Below are positions 26,353 to 36,143 of a stretch of 64,000 nucleotides of DNA, piece after piece. The notes below the pieces were generated by a model, which saw nothing but the letters and a program-made list of their open reading frames with translations, searched no databases and was not told the origin of the DNA. The stretch comes from Salinibacterium sp. NG253. Its GTDB lineage: Bacteria; Actinomycetota; Actinomycetes; Actinomycetales; Microbacteriaceae. Every line of letters begins with the position of its first letter. Within the stretch, counting starts at the first letter, position 1. Both the position numbers and the translations under genes were made by a program. The stretch is taken from positions 992,378 to 1,056,377 of the forward strand of contig NZ_JADYWF010000001.1 of the NCBI RefSeq assembly GCF_015864945.1, in the 5' to 3' direction.

Positions 26353-26488
26353 CTCAACCTCTTTCGCTTTGTGCGCCCTGTGCACACGGATGCTTTTGCG
26401 GATTGTCAGTGAGTGTCGGGTTATTCCACTCCCACTGACCCGCACGACAAAGCATCCCGTCTCAGCGTTTCGTAAGACCCTCAGTTAT

Positions 26489-26504
26489 GTTTCGTAGACG
26501 TTAA
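26489..26504 (-). promoter_or_regulatory. possible GlnR box upstream of amt
   Basis: On the minus strand TTAAC-N6-GAAAC resembles one half-unit (gTnAC-N6-GaAAC) of the actinobacterial GlnR site. A second, reversed pair (GAAAC-N6-GTAAC) lies at 26520-26535. Position upstream of amt fits nitrogen control. The match is short, so this is tentative. Confidence 0.35.
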
Positions 26505-26576
26505 ACGTCATCGCTGGGTGTTACGGAAAGGTTTCAAGAAGCCAAAGGTATTCGGTGAATCGGGTCTCAGATATGG

Positions 26577-27473
26577 CTAGGGCGTCGGAATCCCCCCATT
26601 GGCGTTGAGCGTTTCGCCGATGACGTAGCTCGATTCAGCCGATGCCAAGAACACGTACGCCGGCGCCATTTCAGCGGGCTGGCCGACTCGCCCCAGAGGG
26701 GTATCGTGCCCGAAGCTGGCGATCTTCTCTTGAGGCTGGCCATCTGACACTTGCAAAGGCGTCCACACCGGCCCTGGGGCAACCGCATTGACTCGAATAC
26801 CGCGCTCAGCCAGCTGAGCCGCTGTCGCCTTCGTAAATGAATTGATCGCCGCCTTCGTCGAGGCGTAGTCGACGAGCACCGGCGACGGCTTGTAGGCCTG
26901 AACGGAAGTGGTGTTGATAATGGTGGAGCCGGCCGGCAAGTGTTCGAGTGCGGCCTTAGTGATCCAGAACATTGCATAGACATTCGTCTTGAACGTCTGA
27001 TCGAATGCCTCGTCGGTGAGATCTTCCAGCTTGGTGCAAAAGACCTGCTTCCCCGCGTTGTTCACGAGAGTATCGAGACCGCCCAGTTTTTCAGCGGCAT
27101 CGGCGACGAGAGTGCGGCAGGCTTCCGCGTTCGAAATGTCGCCAGGGAAGAGGTGTGCTTGCTGCCCGGCATCCCGAATGAGCGCTGCAATGCGCTCGGC
27201 ATCGCTCTGTTCGCTCGGGAGATAGGAGAGGGCAACATCGGCGCCTTCTCGCGCGAACGCAATTGCGACAGCGCCCCCAATTCCCGAGTCGGCACCCGTG
27301 ATGAGTGCGCGGCGGCCCGAGAGACGGCCGCTGCCGCGATAACTGTCTTCGCCAAGATCAGCGAGCGGCTTCAGCTCTGAGTCAAGACCGGGTTCCGGCT
27401 GATGCTGCTTCGGCGGCGAAACCTTCTCGAAGCGAGTGGTGGGATCAACGAAGGTGTACTGGTCGTGTGCCAT
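26577..27473 (-). CDS. short-chain dehydrogenase/reductase (general stress type)
   Basis: 298 residues. It carries the NAD(P)-binding motif TGADSGIG near residue 60, NNAG, and the catalytic Ser and YASTK motif. The long N-terminal extension (about 50 residues, DPTTRFEKVSPPKQHQPEPGLDSELKP) is typical of the YhdF/YhxC/GSP39 group of SDRs linked to general stress in Bacillus. The substrate is unknown. The ATG is preceded by AAAAGGGAGA. It is a single gene divergent from a small membrane protein gene. Confidence 0.88.
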   Translation of the reverse strand: MAHDQYTFVDPTTRFEKVSPPKQHQPEPGLDSELKPLADLGEDSYRGSGRLSGRRALITGADSGIGGAVAIAFAREGADVALSYLPSEQSDAERIAALIRDAGQQAHLFPGDISNAEACRTLVADAAEKLGGLDTLVNNAGKQVFCTKLEDLTDEAFDQTFKTNVYAMFWITKAALEHLPAGSTIINTTSVQAYKPSPVLVDYASTKAAINSFTKATAAQLAERGIRVNAVAPGPVWTPLQVSDGQPQEKIASFGHDTPLGRVGQPAEMAPAYVFLASAESSYVIGETLNANGGIPTP

Positions 27474-27596
27474 GGTCTCCCTTTTCTCAATAGTGAATAG
27501 CGCGGTGGCGCCTCGTCAACTTTAGAAAAGAAAATCTCAGCATCCCTCAGATCCCATGGAACCATGACGCTTTTCCCAGCGAGCACAGAGAGAACG

Positions 27597-27602
27597 TAGA
27601 GT
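27597..27602 (+). promoter_or_regulatory. -10 box (TAGAGT) for leaderless mRNA
   Basis: TAGAGT ends 6 nt before the ATG at 27609, and no ribosome binding site is visible. Confidence 0.45.
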
Positions 27603-27608
27603 TGGCGG

Positions 27609-27905
27609 ATGCACGACTCCGCGCCAGCAGACATGCCAGACAACGCCACTCCCCCAGCCAAGCCCTCCCTCGTGAAGGCACGCATCCGCCAACTCACCAC
27701 TCCGTGGTGGCGGTTGGTATGGCTCATCGGCGGGCTCATCTGGGCCGTGGTGTTTAACGTCATCTACGTGAACACCGGCGGAGATCAAGAATGGTGGGGC
27801 GTCGCATCCGTGGTGCCGATTGCCCTGCTGCTCGTCGACGTGCTGCGCATCGAACGACTCGAGCGTGCTGCTGAGCAGAAACGCCAAGCCGCGCTTAAGA
27901 AGTAG
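27609..27905 (+). CDS. small two-TM membrane protein
   Basis: 98 residues. A polar N-terminus of about 30 residues is followed by two membrane segments (WRLVWLIGGLIWAVVFNVIYV and WWGVASVVPIALLLVDVL) and a charged tail (RIERLERAAEQKRQAALKK). I do not recognise a family. It may form a unit with the ABC exporter genes 85 nt downstream, but the gap allows a separate promoter. Confidence 0.7.
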   Translation: MHDSAPADMPDNATPPAKPSLVKARIRQLTTPWWRLVWLIGGLIWAVVFNVIYVNTGGDQEWWGVASVVPIALLLVDVLRIERLERAAEQKRQAALKK

Positions 27906-27990
27906 ACAACAGAAGATACTTCTCTCGCCGTAGGCCAGTGACTCCCCTCGGCTGACTCGCTCAGCGCTGAAGTCAGCGAGACTAGGGCGT

Positions 27991-28689
27991 ATGACTACCC
28001 CTATCATCCGAGTCAAGGATGTCCACAAGTCCTACGGCAAAGGCCCCAATCGCTTTGACGCGCTCAAAGGTGTCACCTTCGACATCAACGAAGGTGAGAG
28101 CGTCGCGATCATCGGCAAGAGTGGATCGGGAAAGTCGACCCTCATGCACGTGCTCGCGCTCCTCGATGCCCCGACCTCCGGAACGGTTGAGCTCGAAGGG
28201 ATCGACACCAGCACGTTGAAGGGCAAAAAGCTCAATCGTGCGCGCAACAAGACGTTCGGGTTTGTGTTCCAACAGTTCTTTCTCACTGCCAACATCTCCG
28301 TTCTGGAGAACGTTATGCTCCCGATGAAGATTGCCGGGGTGCGCCGCAGCGAGCGGAAGGCACGCGCGCACGCCGCTCTTGAGCAATTGGAAATGGATGA
28401 CAAAGCGTCGAACAAGGCCGTCAACCTGTCGGGCGGTCAGAAGCAGCGTTCGGTGATCGCCCGCGCGCTCGTCAACAACCCGCGCATCATTTTCGCGGAT
28501 GAACCCACCGGAAACTTGGACACCGCGACGGGAGGCAATGTCGAAGACATTCTCTTCGCACTCAACCGCGACAAGGGCATCACCCTGATTGTCGTCACCC
28601 ATGATGACGAGTTGGCTGCCCGCTGTGATCGCCGCATTTATATTCGCGACGGACTCCTCGTCAACGACACCACGGAGGTGGCCGCATGA
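27991..28689 (+). CDS. ABC exporter ATP-binding protein (MacB/LolD type)
   Basis: 232 residues. Complete ATPase motifs: Walker A GKSGSGKST near residue 43, Q-loop FVFQQFF, signature LSGGQKQR, Walker B IIFADEPTGNLD and the switch His in VVTHDD. This class pairs with FtsX-like permeases that work by mechanotransmission rather than classical transport, exporting lipoproteins, peptides or drugs. The permease gene overlaps by 4 nt. The substrate is unknown. Confidence 0.93.
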   Translation: MTTPIIRVKDVHKSYGKGPNRFDALKGVTFDINEGESVAIIGKSGSGKSTLMHVLALLDAPTSGTVELEGIDTSTLKGKKLNRARNKTFGFVFQQFFLTANISVLENVMLPMKIAGVRRSERKARAHAALEQLEMDDKASNKAVNLSGGQKQRSVIARALVNNPRIIFADEPTGNLDTATGGNVEDILFALNRDKGITLIVVTHDDELAARCDRRIYIRDGLLVNDTTEVAA

Positions 28690-29993
28690 ACGTTCTCGAC
28701 CTGATCGGCACCGCCGCATCCAATACCTTCCGCTCAAAGACTCGCACCGTTCTGACGATCCTCGCGATCTTCGTGGGTGCTTTCACTCTCACGATCACCA
28801 ACGGGCTCGGCACGGGCATCAACCGCTACATCGATGACACGGTGACCGCGATCGGCGCAGAAGACGTGATGACCGTGTCAGTAAGCCAAGACGCCAACGC
28901 CGGCTTCGCCGACAGCTCTGGGCCCGCCGAATACGACCCCGATGCGATTGCCAGCGACGGCTTTAACCGTCCTGGCTCCACCGTGGTGGCGCTCACCCCC
29001 GACGATCTAGAGGCGCTCGCTAGCATTGACGGCGTCCTCGATGTTGAGGCAACCAAGTCGATTTCTCCTGACTGGATCCAGGCGGGCGACGGCCCCCAAT
29101 ACCTGACCTCCGTGGGCGGACTCGTTGATGGCCAGACCGTGCAGCTCGCTGCTGGTGCGGCCCCGTCTGCCGATTCGGATGCCTTCGAACTGAACGTGCC
29201 CATCTCTTATGTGGAGTCGCTCGGCTTCGCTGACGCTGATGCCGCTGTGGGCCAGACCCTCACGATCGCAATTACGGATGCGGAGCGCACTCAGCACCTC
29301 GTCGACGCCACCATCGTGGGCGTAGCCGAAGAGAGCATCGCCGCCACTGGTGCCGGTGGACTGGTCGTGAACGATGCGCTGACCGACGAGCTCTACACAA
29401 CGCAGAACATCGGGATCTCGCTCGACGAGCAGGAGCGCTACGCCCAGGCGAGCATCCGCTTCGATGCTGCCGCGACGGATGCCGATGTCACGGCTCTCAA
29501 GGAACGCCTCACCGATGCCGGTTACACGGGCACCACCGTGGCCGATCAGCTCGGAACGTTCAAGACCATCATCGACGCCATCGTTCTTGTGCTGAACGCC
29601 TTCGCCATCATCGCCCTACTGGCAGCAAGCTTCGGCATCGTGAATACCCTCTTCATGTCGGTGCAGGAACGCACCCGCGAAATCGGTCTCATGAAAGCCA
29701 TGGGAATGGGCGGCGGCAAGATCTTCGGGCTCTTCAGCCTCGAAGCAGTCATCATCGGCTTCCTCGGGAGCGCGATCGGTGTCGGCATCGGGATGCTCGT
29801 CGGAACAGGCATCAGTTCGGTGCTCGCTGGGGCACTCCTCGCTGACCTCCCGGGGCTCACACTGATTGCCTTCGACCCGCTCTCGGTCACCGTCATCATC
29901 TTGGTCGTCATGGCGATCGCGTTCCTCGCGGGCACCCTGCCCGCCGCCCGTGCTGCTAAGGCCGACCCGGTGGAGTCGCTGCGGTACGAGTAG
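28686..29993 (+). CDS. MacB/FtsX-type ABC permease
   Basis: 435 residues. One N-terminal membrane segment (VLTILAIFVGAFTLTITNGLG) is followed by a large extracytoplasmic domain (about residues 45-290) and three C-terminal membrane segments with the FtsX signature around MSVQERTREIGLMKAMG. This is the MacB_PCD plus FtsX architecture. The four-base ATGA overlap with the ATPase gene indicates a two-component ABC complex. A 14-bp hairpin follows the stop. Confidence 0.92.
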   Translation: MNVLDLIGTAASNTFRSKTRTVLTILAIFVGAFTLTITNGLGTGINRYIDDTVTAIGAEDVMTVSVSQDANAGFADSSGPAEYDPDAIASDGFNRPGSTVVALTPDDLEALASIDGVLDVEATKSISPDWIQAGDGPQYLTSVGGLVDGQTVQLAAGAAPSADSDAFELNVPISYVESLGFADADAAVGQTLTIAITDAERTQHLVDATIVGVAEESIAATGAGGLVVNDALTDELYTTQNIGISLDEQERYAQASIRFDAAATDADVTALKERLTDAGYTGTTVADQLGTFKTIIDAIVLVLNAFAIIALLAASFGIVNTLFMSVQERTREIGLMKAMGMGGGKIFGLFSLEAVIIGFLGSAIGVGIGMLVGTGISSVLAGALLADLPGLTLIAFDPLSVTVIILVVMAIAFLAGTLPAARAAKADPVESLRYE

Positions 29994-30010
29994 GACTAAG
30001 AATGCTTCAG

Positions 30011-30049
30011 GCGTAGCGAGAGAAAACAGCATCCGTTCTCTCGCTACGC
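30011..30049. terminator. 14-bp perfect bidirectional terminator hairpin
   Basis: Arms 30011-30024 and 30036-30049 are perfectly complementary over 14 bp, between the convergent ABC permease and P-type ATPase genes. Confidence 0.8.
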
Positions 30050-30062
30050 GTCTGTGTTGAGC

Positions 30063-32720
30063 TCACAACCTCGAACGCCGCACCAGCGTTCGGCGCACAA
30101 GCTTTTCGACCTCGATGACAATCAGCACGGTCGACGCGGCGGCTGCGCACCCCAGCCATTCCCCGGGCGTGAGGGGAACGAGTTGCAACACACTGGCGCT
30201 GACCGGCCACGTCATCACAAGCCACTGCAACCCAAGCGAGCCGACGGCGGTCGCAACAAGGAACGGGTTGCTGAACGGACTAATGGTGAAGAGCGAACGT
30301 CGCTCGGTACGCGCACTACCTGCTTGGAAGAAGCTCATCAGCACAAAGACCGTCATCGTGATCGTGCGCACGCGATCCAGTTCATAGCCTGCGGCGAGCG
30401 CCAGTTGGAACGTGATGATCAGCACGGTCGCCATCCAGGTCGACGACATCACGGTGCGCATCCACAACTCACGCGACAGGATCCCCTCGCGCGCTGCCCG
30501 CGGCCTCCGCCGAAGCTCGTCCCCCTCGGCGGGTTCAAACGCGAGCGCAACATCTTGCAGACCGCTCGTGACAACGTTGATCCACAGCACCTGCACCGGG
30601 ATAAGCAGCAGTGGCTGATCGAAAAAGAAGCTGATAGCAACTGCCAGCATGATTCCGAAGCCAGTCGACAACAGAAAGAACGTTGATTTGCGGATGGCCG
30701 AGAACACGATGCGGCCCTGCCGAACCGCCTCGACAACGGTGGCAAAACGATCATCAGTGAGCACGACATCCGCAGCTTCTCGCGCAACGTCAGTGCCCGC
30801 CTTGCCCATCGCAACACCGATAGCGGCCGCTTTCAGCGCGGGGGCGTCGTTCACGCCGTCCCCCGTTACTGCAACCGTTTCCCCAATCGCTTGCAACGCC
30901 TGAACAACGCGAAGCTTGTCTGACGGTGAAACACGCGCGATAACGCCAGCGTGAGCCACCCGGTCAGCTAGCGCAGCATCATCTAAGTCGTCGAGTTGAG
31001 CCCCCGTGATTACATCGTCACAGTCGGCGATTCCGAGTCGTCGTGCGATCGTAGTAGCCGTCAACGGGTGGTCACCCGTCACCATGATGACTCGGATCCC
31101 CGCCCCGACACAGAGGGCTATCGACTCGAGGGCCTCCGCTCGCGGAGGGTCGGTGAGAGCAACAAGACCGAGCAGTTGCAGCTTGCTGGGGTGCGGAAGT
31201 TCCGGACCCGTGAGCTCGTTGTGCTCCACACTTCGACAGGCGATTGCCAACACGCGGTAACCATCGCTAGCCAGGTCAGCCTGGGCGTCGTACACCCGCT
31301 GGCGTGCGGTCGCATCGAGGGAGCCTCCCCCGGCCTCCTCGCTACACATCGAGAGCACGAGCTCTGGCGCGCCCTTGACGTAAAGCATGAGTGCCGCATC
31401 CGTCTCCCGCTGGTCGTGACGGCGCAGCGACTGTGAATAACGGTTCTGTGGTTCGTACGGCAGCCGTGCCACCTGATCGGGCTCGTCATCGTCACTCGTA
31501 ACGCCAAGCGAGCGAGCGAGCGCCGCAAGCGCAACATCGACGGCATCACCGATGAAACCGCCTTCGTCGTCATCGCGAGAGTGTGCCTCGTTCACGAGGG
31601 CACCCGCCATGATGAGGTCGTGCAGCACCCCACTCGGCTCGTAACGCATGCCCTCAACCTCAATGACGCCGCGGTCTGGCACCCACACCCGCTCGACGGC
31701 GAGGCGGTTTTGCGTGAGCGTGCCCGTCTTGTCACTCGCAATCACCGTCGTCGAGCCGAGTGTTTCGGCGGCCGGCAGCGTGCGCACGATCGCGCCCTGG
31801 GTTGCCATCCGGCGCACTCCGAGTGCCAGCGCGACCGTCATCACGACGGGCAAGGCTTCAGGGATGGTTGCTACCGCCATGGCGATCGCCGACAGCAAGA
31901 CTGATTCGAGTTCTTCGCCGAGCAGCAGACCAGTGGCGATCACCGCCACGGCAACAACTGCAACGAAAACTCCAATGCGGCGTTCGAGACTGTTGATGCT
32001 CCGCTGGAGTGGCGTCTTCTCCGGGCGAGTTTGGATCAGTTCGTTTATCCGCCCCAGCTCCGTGTCTCGTCCCGTCGCGACGACCACACCACGAGCACGG
32101 CCAGACGTGACGAACGTACCGCTGTAGAGCATCCCGCGGCGGTCAGCCGTCGCCGCATGCGCGGGAACCGCGTCAGGAGTTTTGTGAACCTGCTCCGACT
32201 CGCCCGTGAGCATCGATTCATCAACCTGAAGCGCGTGAGCATCAACAATTCTGACGTCGGCGGTTACCTGCTCACCGCTCTCCAGCGTGACAACATCACC
32301 CGGAACGAGCTCCACCGCTCGAAGACGGATGACGTGGCCGTCCCGCAGAGCGCGTGCCCGGGGAACAGCAAGCGAGGCGAGGGCTCGCATTTCTCGCTCG
32401 GCCCGGGTCTCTTCCCAGAAACCAATCGAGGCATTCAGCACGAGCACAATGAGAATGGCGGTCGAGTCGACCCAATCTTGCTGCAGCAGCGTAATCGTCG
32501 CGGCCACCAACAGGATCGCGATCAGCGGCGAACGAAACTGTCGCAATGCCACCACTATGGCGGGCGTTGGCTTGCGCACTTCCAACCGATTCGGCCCATA
32601 CTCGGCTTGCCGTTCGGTGGCCTCGGCGGCGCTCAGTCCCTGCGCGCTCGTCTTCAGACGAACAAACGCCTCAGCAGAATCGAGCGCGTGCCACGGTTCC
32701 TCCGACACGCCTGTTGTCAT
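30063..32720 (-). CDS. P-type cation-translocating ATPase (P2-type, calcium-like)
   Basis: 885 residues. It contains the N-terminal cation ATPase domain, the actuator TGES loop (SMLTGESEQV), the phosphorylation site DKTGTLT, the nucleotide-binding domain with the KGAPE motif, the hinge TGDGVNDAPALK and six C-terminal membrane segments. The PEALPVVMTVALALGVRRMA segment in TM4 matches P2-type pumps for Ca2+ or related cations. No heavy-metal-binding CxxC domain is present, which argues against a copper or zinc pump. The gene stands alone. The exact ion cannot be fixed from sequence. Confidence 0.92.
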   Translation of the reverse strand: MTTGVSEEPWHALDSAEAFVRLKTSAQGLSAAEATERQAEYGPNRLEVRKPTPAIVVALRQFRSPLIAILLVAATITLLQQDWVDSTAILIVLVLNASIGFWEETRAEREMRALASLAVPRARALRDGHVIRLRAVELVPGDVVTLESGEQVTADVRIVDAHALQVDESMLTGESEQVHKTPDAVPAHAATADRRGMLYSGTFVTSGRARGVVVATGRDTELGRINELIQTRPEKTPLQRSINSLERRIGVFVAVVAVAVIATGLLLGEELESVLLSAIAMAVATIPEALPVVMTVALALGVRRMATQGAIVRTLPAAETLGSTTVIASDKTGTLTQNRLAVERVWVPDRGVIEVEGMRYEPSGVLHDLIMAGALVNEAHSRDDDEGGFIGDAVDVALAALARSLGVTSDDDEPDQVARLPYEPQNRYSQSLRRHDQRETDAALMLYVKGAPELVLSMCSEEAGGGSLDATARQRVYDAQADLASDGYRVLAIACRSVEHNELTGPELPHPSKLQLLGLVALTDPPRAEALESIALCVGAGIRVIMVTGDHPLTATTIARRLGIADCDDVITGAQLDDLDDAALADRVAHAGVIARVSPSDKLRVVQALQAIGETVAVTGDGVNDAPALKAAAIGVAMGKAGTDVAREAADVVLTDDRFATVVEAVRQGRIVFSAIRKSTFFLLSTGFGIMLAVAISFFFDQPLLLIPVQVLWINVVTSGLQDVALAFEPAEGDELRRRPRAAREGILSRELWMRTVMSSTWMATVLIITFQLALAAGYELDRVRTITMTVFVLMSFFQAGSARTERRSLFTISPFSNPFLVATAVGSLGLQWLVMTWPVSASVLQLVPLTPGEWLGCAAAASTVLIVIEVEKLVRRTLVRRSRL

Positions 32721-32849
32721 AGCCCCACGCTACAACGGTGGCGTTGGTACGACTAGAGGTGTGCGTGCGAACGTGACACTGCGCTGATGGGCACCGCCCC
32801 AAAGACCCTTCCATCCGCGACGTGCTGTTCGCGTGTGCTCCTCACGGCA

Positions 32850-32887
32850 CAACGGCCGCGAGCGGGTTTCCCCGTTCACGGCCGTTG
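32850..32887. terminator. hairpin at the end of the ugp operon
   Basis: Arms 32850-32858 and 32879-32887 pair over 9 bp, and inner arms add more GC pairs. It lies just past the ugpB stop. No T-run follows on the minus strand. Confidence 0.65.
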
Positions 32888-32908
32888 CTGTCGTGCGTGT
32901 AGAGAACG

Positions 32909-34234
32909 CTAGCGGTTCAGCACTTCGTTGACTTCTTCAGCGAGCGCCGGCATCGCTTCTGACGCGTCGAGGTCGTCGAAGTAGATGGCGTGGATGCGCT
33001 CGGTCATGAGGTCTTCGAGTTCGCTGTAGGCCTTTGTGGCCGGACGAGGCTTGCCGTAGGTGATCTGCTCAGCAGCAACGGCGTAGCCCGGAGTGGTTTC
33101 CATAAGGTCTTGGATCACGTCGGTCTCAAGCGCGGAGAGACGAACCGGAAGGTAACCGGTGCGCGACGAGGAGTAGGCAGCCCGCTCGGTGTCGCTCGTC
33201 CACTTCATGAACTCGAATGCTGCGGCCTTCTCTTGGTCCGTACCGGTGTTGGCGAGGTAGATGTTCGATCCACCGACCGAAACACCACGCTGACCGTTCT
33301 CGCCGGCGGGAATCAGCGAGACACCAACATCCACTCCGTTGCCAGCAGCGAGGCCGAGGATCGACTGGATGCCGCCCGAGCTCAAAAACGTGAAGGCAGT
33401 GTCGGCACTGCCGGCCGCAGCGAAGAATGCACTCACGTCTGCAGCTCCGGTGACCTTGATGAGGTCGCGGTCTTCGAGGTCGGCGATCCACTCGATCGTC
33501 TTGATAGCACCCTCGGTGTCATACATCGACGCGGTCTCGTCATCGTTGAGCACAGCGGTTCCGCCGTACGAGTAGAAGAGTGCTTCCATAACCCAGAAGT
33601 CGTAGTCGCAGAAGATCATCGCGGGGCCGCCGACGTAGTCGTGAGCAGCCTCGAGGTACTCCTCGAACTCGTCGAAGGTCTCGGGGCCGGTCTCTTTGAG
33701 GCCGAGTTCACGCATCATGTCTTGGTTCACGTACATGACAGGAACACTGCGCATGTGCGGGAAGGCATACATGTCGCCGTCAACGTAGAGGTTGTCGGTT
33801 TCGCCCATCTGGAAGTCCGCGTCGTCCATTTCGACAGCAGCCATGTACGGCTCGAGGTTGAGCGTGGTGGTGGCGCGAGCGAAACGGTCAGTCATGCCGA
33901 CCTCATCCACAAACATGTTGGGAAGAGTGTCAGCGAGCGCTGCGGCGTTGACCTTCTGCTCGGTCTCAACGTAGTCGCCCTGGTAGTTGGCGGTGACGTG
34001 GATGTTGAGTTCTTCACCGCGGGTCTCGTTGAACATGTCAACGAGTTCCTGGTTCACATCTTCAACAGCGGCGGTCCAGAACTCAAGCTCGACGGTCTCC
34101 TCACCGGGCTCGTAGGTGTAGCTAGCGGCATCCGCATTGGCTGCGGTGCAGCCAGAGAGCAGAACCGAGCCGAGAGCAATCGAAGCGAGCACGCCGGCGC
34201 GTGCCCGACCTCGCGAAGAACGGGTGGAGGACAT
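32909..34234 (-). CDS. ugpB: extracellular solute-binding lipoprotein, UgpB-like
   Basis: 441 residues. The start at 34234 follows AAAGAAAGG and gives a proper lipoprotein signal: basic N-terminus, hydrophobic core, and lipobox LSGC with Cys29. The mature part is a family 1 solute-binding protein (VELEFWTAAVEDVNQELVDMF at the start). Its place at the end of an operon with GDPD genes and UgpA/E/C-like subunits makes glycerophosphodiesters or sn-glycerol-3-phosphate the likely ligands. The binding protein alone would not distinguish these from other polyols or sugars. Confidence 0.85.
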   Translation of the reverse strand: MSSTRSSRGRARAGVLASIALGSVLLSGCTAANADAASYTYEPGEETVELEFWTAAVEDVNQELVDMFNETRGEELNIHVTANYQGDYVETEQKVNAAALADTLPNMFVDEVGMTDRFARATTTLNLEPYMAAVEMDDADFQMGETDNLYVDGDMYAFPHMRSVPVMYVNQDMMRELGLKETGPETFDEFEEYLEAAHDYVGGPAMIFCDYDFWVMEALFYSYGGTAVLNDDETASMYDTEGAIKTIEWIADLEDRDLIKVTGAADVSAFFAAAGSADTAFTFLSSGGIQSILGLAAGNGVDVGVSLIPAGENGQRGVSVGGSNIYLANTGTDQEKAAAFEFMKWTSDTERAAYSSSRTGYLPVRLSALETDVIQDLMETTPGYAVAAEQITYGKPRPATKAYSELEDLMTERIHAIYFDDLDASEAMPALAEEVNEVLNR

Positions 34235-34320
34235 GGTGGTGCCTTTCTTTGATGTGGTTGAGATGGTGCGTGTTGAGGTGGTGCGTTGTGAGTTAGTGCG
34301 GACAGGGAAACTGAGGGGCA

Positions 34321-35265
34321 TCACTTGACGCCGGTATAGGTGAACGCCGAGATGATGTGGCGGCGCGCAAGGAGGAAGACGATAAGGATCGGCACGACGA
34401 GGAGCATGTTTCCCGCCATCACGATGGTCGGTGCGATCTCATCGAGGGCTTCGAGTCGCGGTATGGCCACGGGAAGCGTGCGAACGGCATCCGTTGTGGT
34501 CCATACCAGCGGGAAGAAGTAGTTATTCCAGGTGCCAATGAACGTGATCAGCCCGATGGTCACGATCGTCGGTTTGGCCAGCGGCAGCATGATGCGACGG
34601 ATGATCGTGAACTCACTCGCATGATCGAGTCGCGCCGCTTCGATCAAGCTGTCGGGCACTCGCATGAAAGTTTGGCGCAACAAGAAGATGCCAAACCCGC
34701 TCGCGATGAACGGCAAGATGAGCGAGAGGTGCGTATTGAGCAGCCCCATCTTGGCGTACATCGCAAACACCGGGAGAAAGATGAGCTGCCCGGGAATCAT
34801 CATGGTGGCCAGCACCACGCCGAAGAGAACGTCGCGACCCTTGAACTGGAAACGCGCGAACGCATAGGCGGCGGGCACGATGATCAGGAACTGCCCGAGC
34901 AGGGTCCCACCCGTCACGATCGCCGAGTTCAGTGCAAAGTGGCCGAAGTTCACCCGGTCGAAGGCGGCGACGAAGTTGTCCCAGCGGAGGGAATCGACCC
35001 AGAACTGAGGGGGGATCGACAGCGCTTCGGATGCCGTCTGAAAGGCGGTGAGCACCATCCAGTAAAACGGCCCGGCGAACACCAGCACGAGGGCTAGCGA
35101 GATCACGATACGGGCGATGACCCGCACGACCTTCCAGAGGGTAGCGCCTACGCGCGGCGTGACCCCGCGCAGTGTCGGCGGCGATGGCGGCGAGTTTCCG
35201 TCACCGCTCTGACGAGAGTTCTTTGCGGATGCGGGCGGCGCGGGAGGCGCGATTGTGGTTGTCAT
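34321..35265 (-). CDS. ugpE: ABC permease, UgpE-like
   Basis: 314 residues. A Pro/Ser-rich N-terminus (about 45 residues) precedes six membrane segments of the carbohydrate-type MalG/UgpE permease class. The EAA loop (EAARLDHASEFTIIRRIMLPLAKP) contacts the ATPase. It overlaps the upstream permease gene by 4 nt. With UgpA it forms the membrane channel of the importer. Confidence 0.9.
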   Translation of the reverse strand: MTTTIAPPAPPASAKNSRQSGDGNSPPSPPTLRGVTPRVGATLWKVVRVIARIVISLALVLVFAGPFYWMVLTAFQTASEALSIPPQFWVDSLRWDNFVAAFDRVNFGHFALNSAIVTGGTLLGQFLIIVPAAYAFARFQFKGRDVLFGVVLATMMIPGQLIFLPVFAMYAKMGLLNTHLSLILPFIASGFGIFLLRQTFMRVPDSLIEAARLDHASEFTIIRRIMLPLAKPTIVTIGLITFIGTWNNYFFPLVWTTTDAVRTLPVAIPRLEALDEIAPTIVMAGNMLLVVPILIVFLLARRHIISAFTYTGVK

Positions 35266-36143
35266 CGGTAGTGCACTCTTTTCTGGAACGCGCGGAAGTA
35301 GAGAACGGTGATGAGCCCCACGAGCACCATCAGCACCACGGCAATAGCGGCGGCATAACCGACGCGGTAGTACTCGAAGCCTTCGCGGTACACACTGAAG
35401 ATGAGCGTGTTAGTTGAGCTCTGCGGCCCGCCCTGCGTCATCACGTTGATCGTGTCGAAGGCCTGAAACGACCCAATGACATTCACCAGCACAAGGAAGA
35501 ACAGCGTCGGCGAGATCATCGGAATCGTAATCTTGCGAAAGCGCGTCCACGCCGAAGCGTTGTCGAGGTCAGCAGCCTCGAACAAATAGCCAGGGATGGA
35601 CTGCAGCGCCGAAAGAATGATGAGCGCGTTCAGCCCCACCGACTTCCACACCGACACGAGAACGAGCGAGAAGAGGGCGACGTCGGTATCGGAAAGCCAG
35701 CCAACAGGCTCGACGCCGATTGCGCCGAGCATCTGATTGAACAGCCCGATGTCGTCATCCATCAACCACACAAAGATGAGCGAGACGGAGACGAGCGCGA
35801 TCACGTTGGGCGCAAAACTCACCCCTTGCAAGAACTCGCTGAGCCACCCTTGGCGATTCAAGAACAGCGCCAAGATCAGCCCGAAGATCATCACGAGCGA
35901 GACTTCCATGCCCATGTAGACGAGCGTGTTCTGAACGACCTTGCCAAAGTCGGGGTCGGTGAAGAGCTCGGCGAAGTTTCCGAATCCGACAAACGTCATC
36001 GGGCCGCGGAGATCCCACGAGAACACGCTGAGCACCGCGTTGTAGCCGATCGGATACAGGTAGAAGACCGCGAGAATGACGAGCGCCGGCGCGATCAGGA
36101 CATACGGCAGCAGGCGGCGATCCCTCAGTAGCGAGGTTTTCAT
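35262..36143 (-). CDS. ugpA: ABC permease, UgpA-like
   Basis: 293 residues with six membrane segments (first: YVLIAPALVILAVFYLYPIGYNAVL) and the EAA motif EAADLDNASAWTRFRKITIPMISP. It belongs to the MalF/UgpA class of carbohydrate-type importers. It overlaps both the ATPase gene upstream and ugpE downstream by 4 nt, so the subunits are made in a fixed ratio. Confidence 0.9.
   Translation of the reverse strand: MKTSLLRDRRLLPYVLIAPALVILAVFYLYPIGYNAVLSVFSWDLRGPMTFVGFGNFAELFTDPDFGKVVQNTLVYMGMEVSLVMIFGLILALFLNRQGWLSEFLQGVSFAPNVIALVSVSLIFVWLMDDDIGLFNQMLGAIGVEPVGWLSDTDVALFSLVLVSVWKSVGLNALIILSALQSIPGYLFEAADLDNASAWTRFRKITIPMISPTLFFLVLVNVIGSFQAFDTINVMTQGGPQSSTNTLIFSVYREGFEYYRVGYAAAIAVVLMVLVGLITVLYFRAFQKRVHYR

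Noticed and set aside
27982-28737. 251-codon open frame on the minus strand
   Set aside because: It is antisense to the MacB-type ATPase gene, whose complete ABC motifs show the coding strand.
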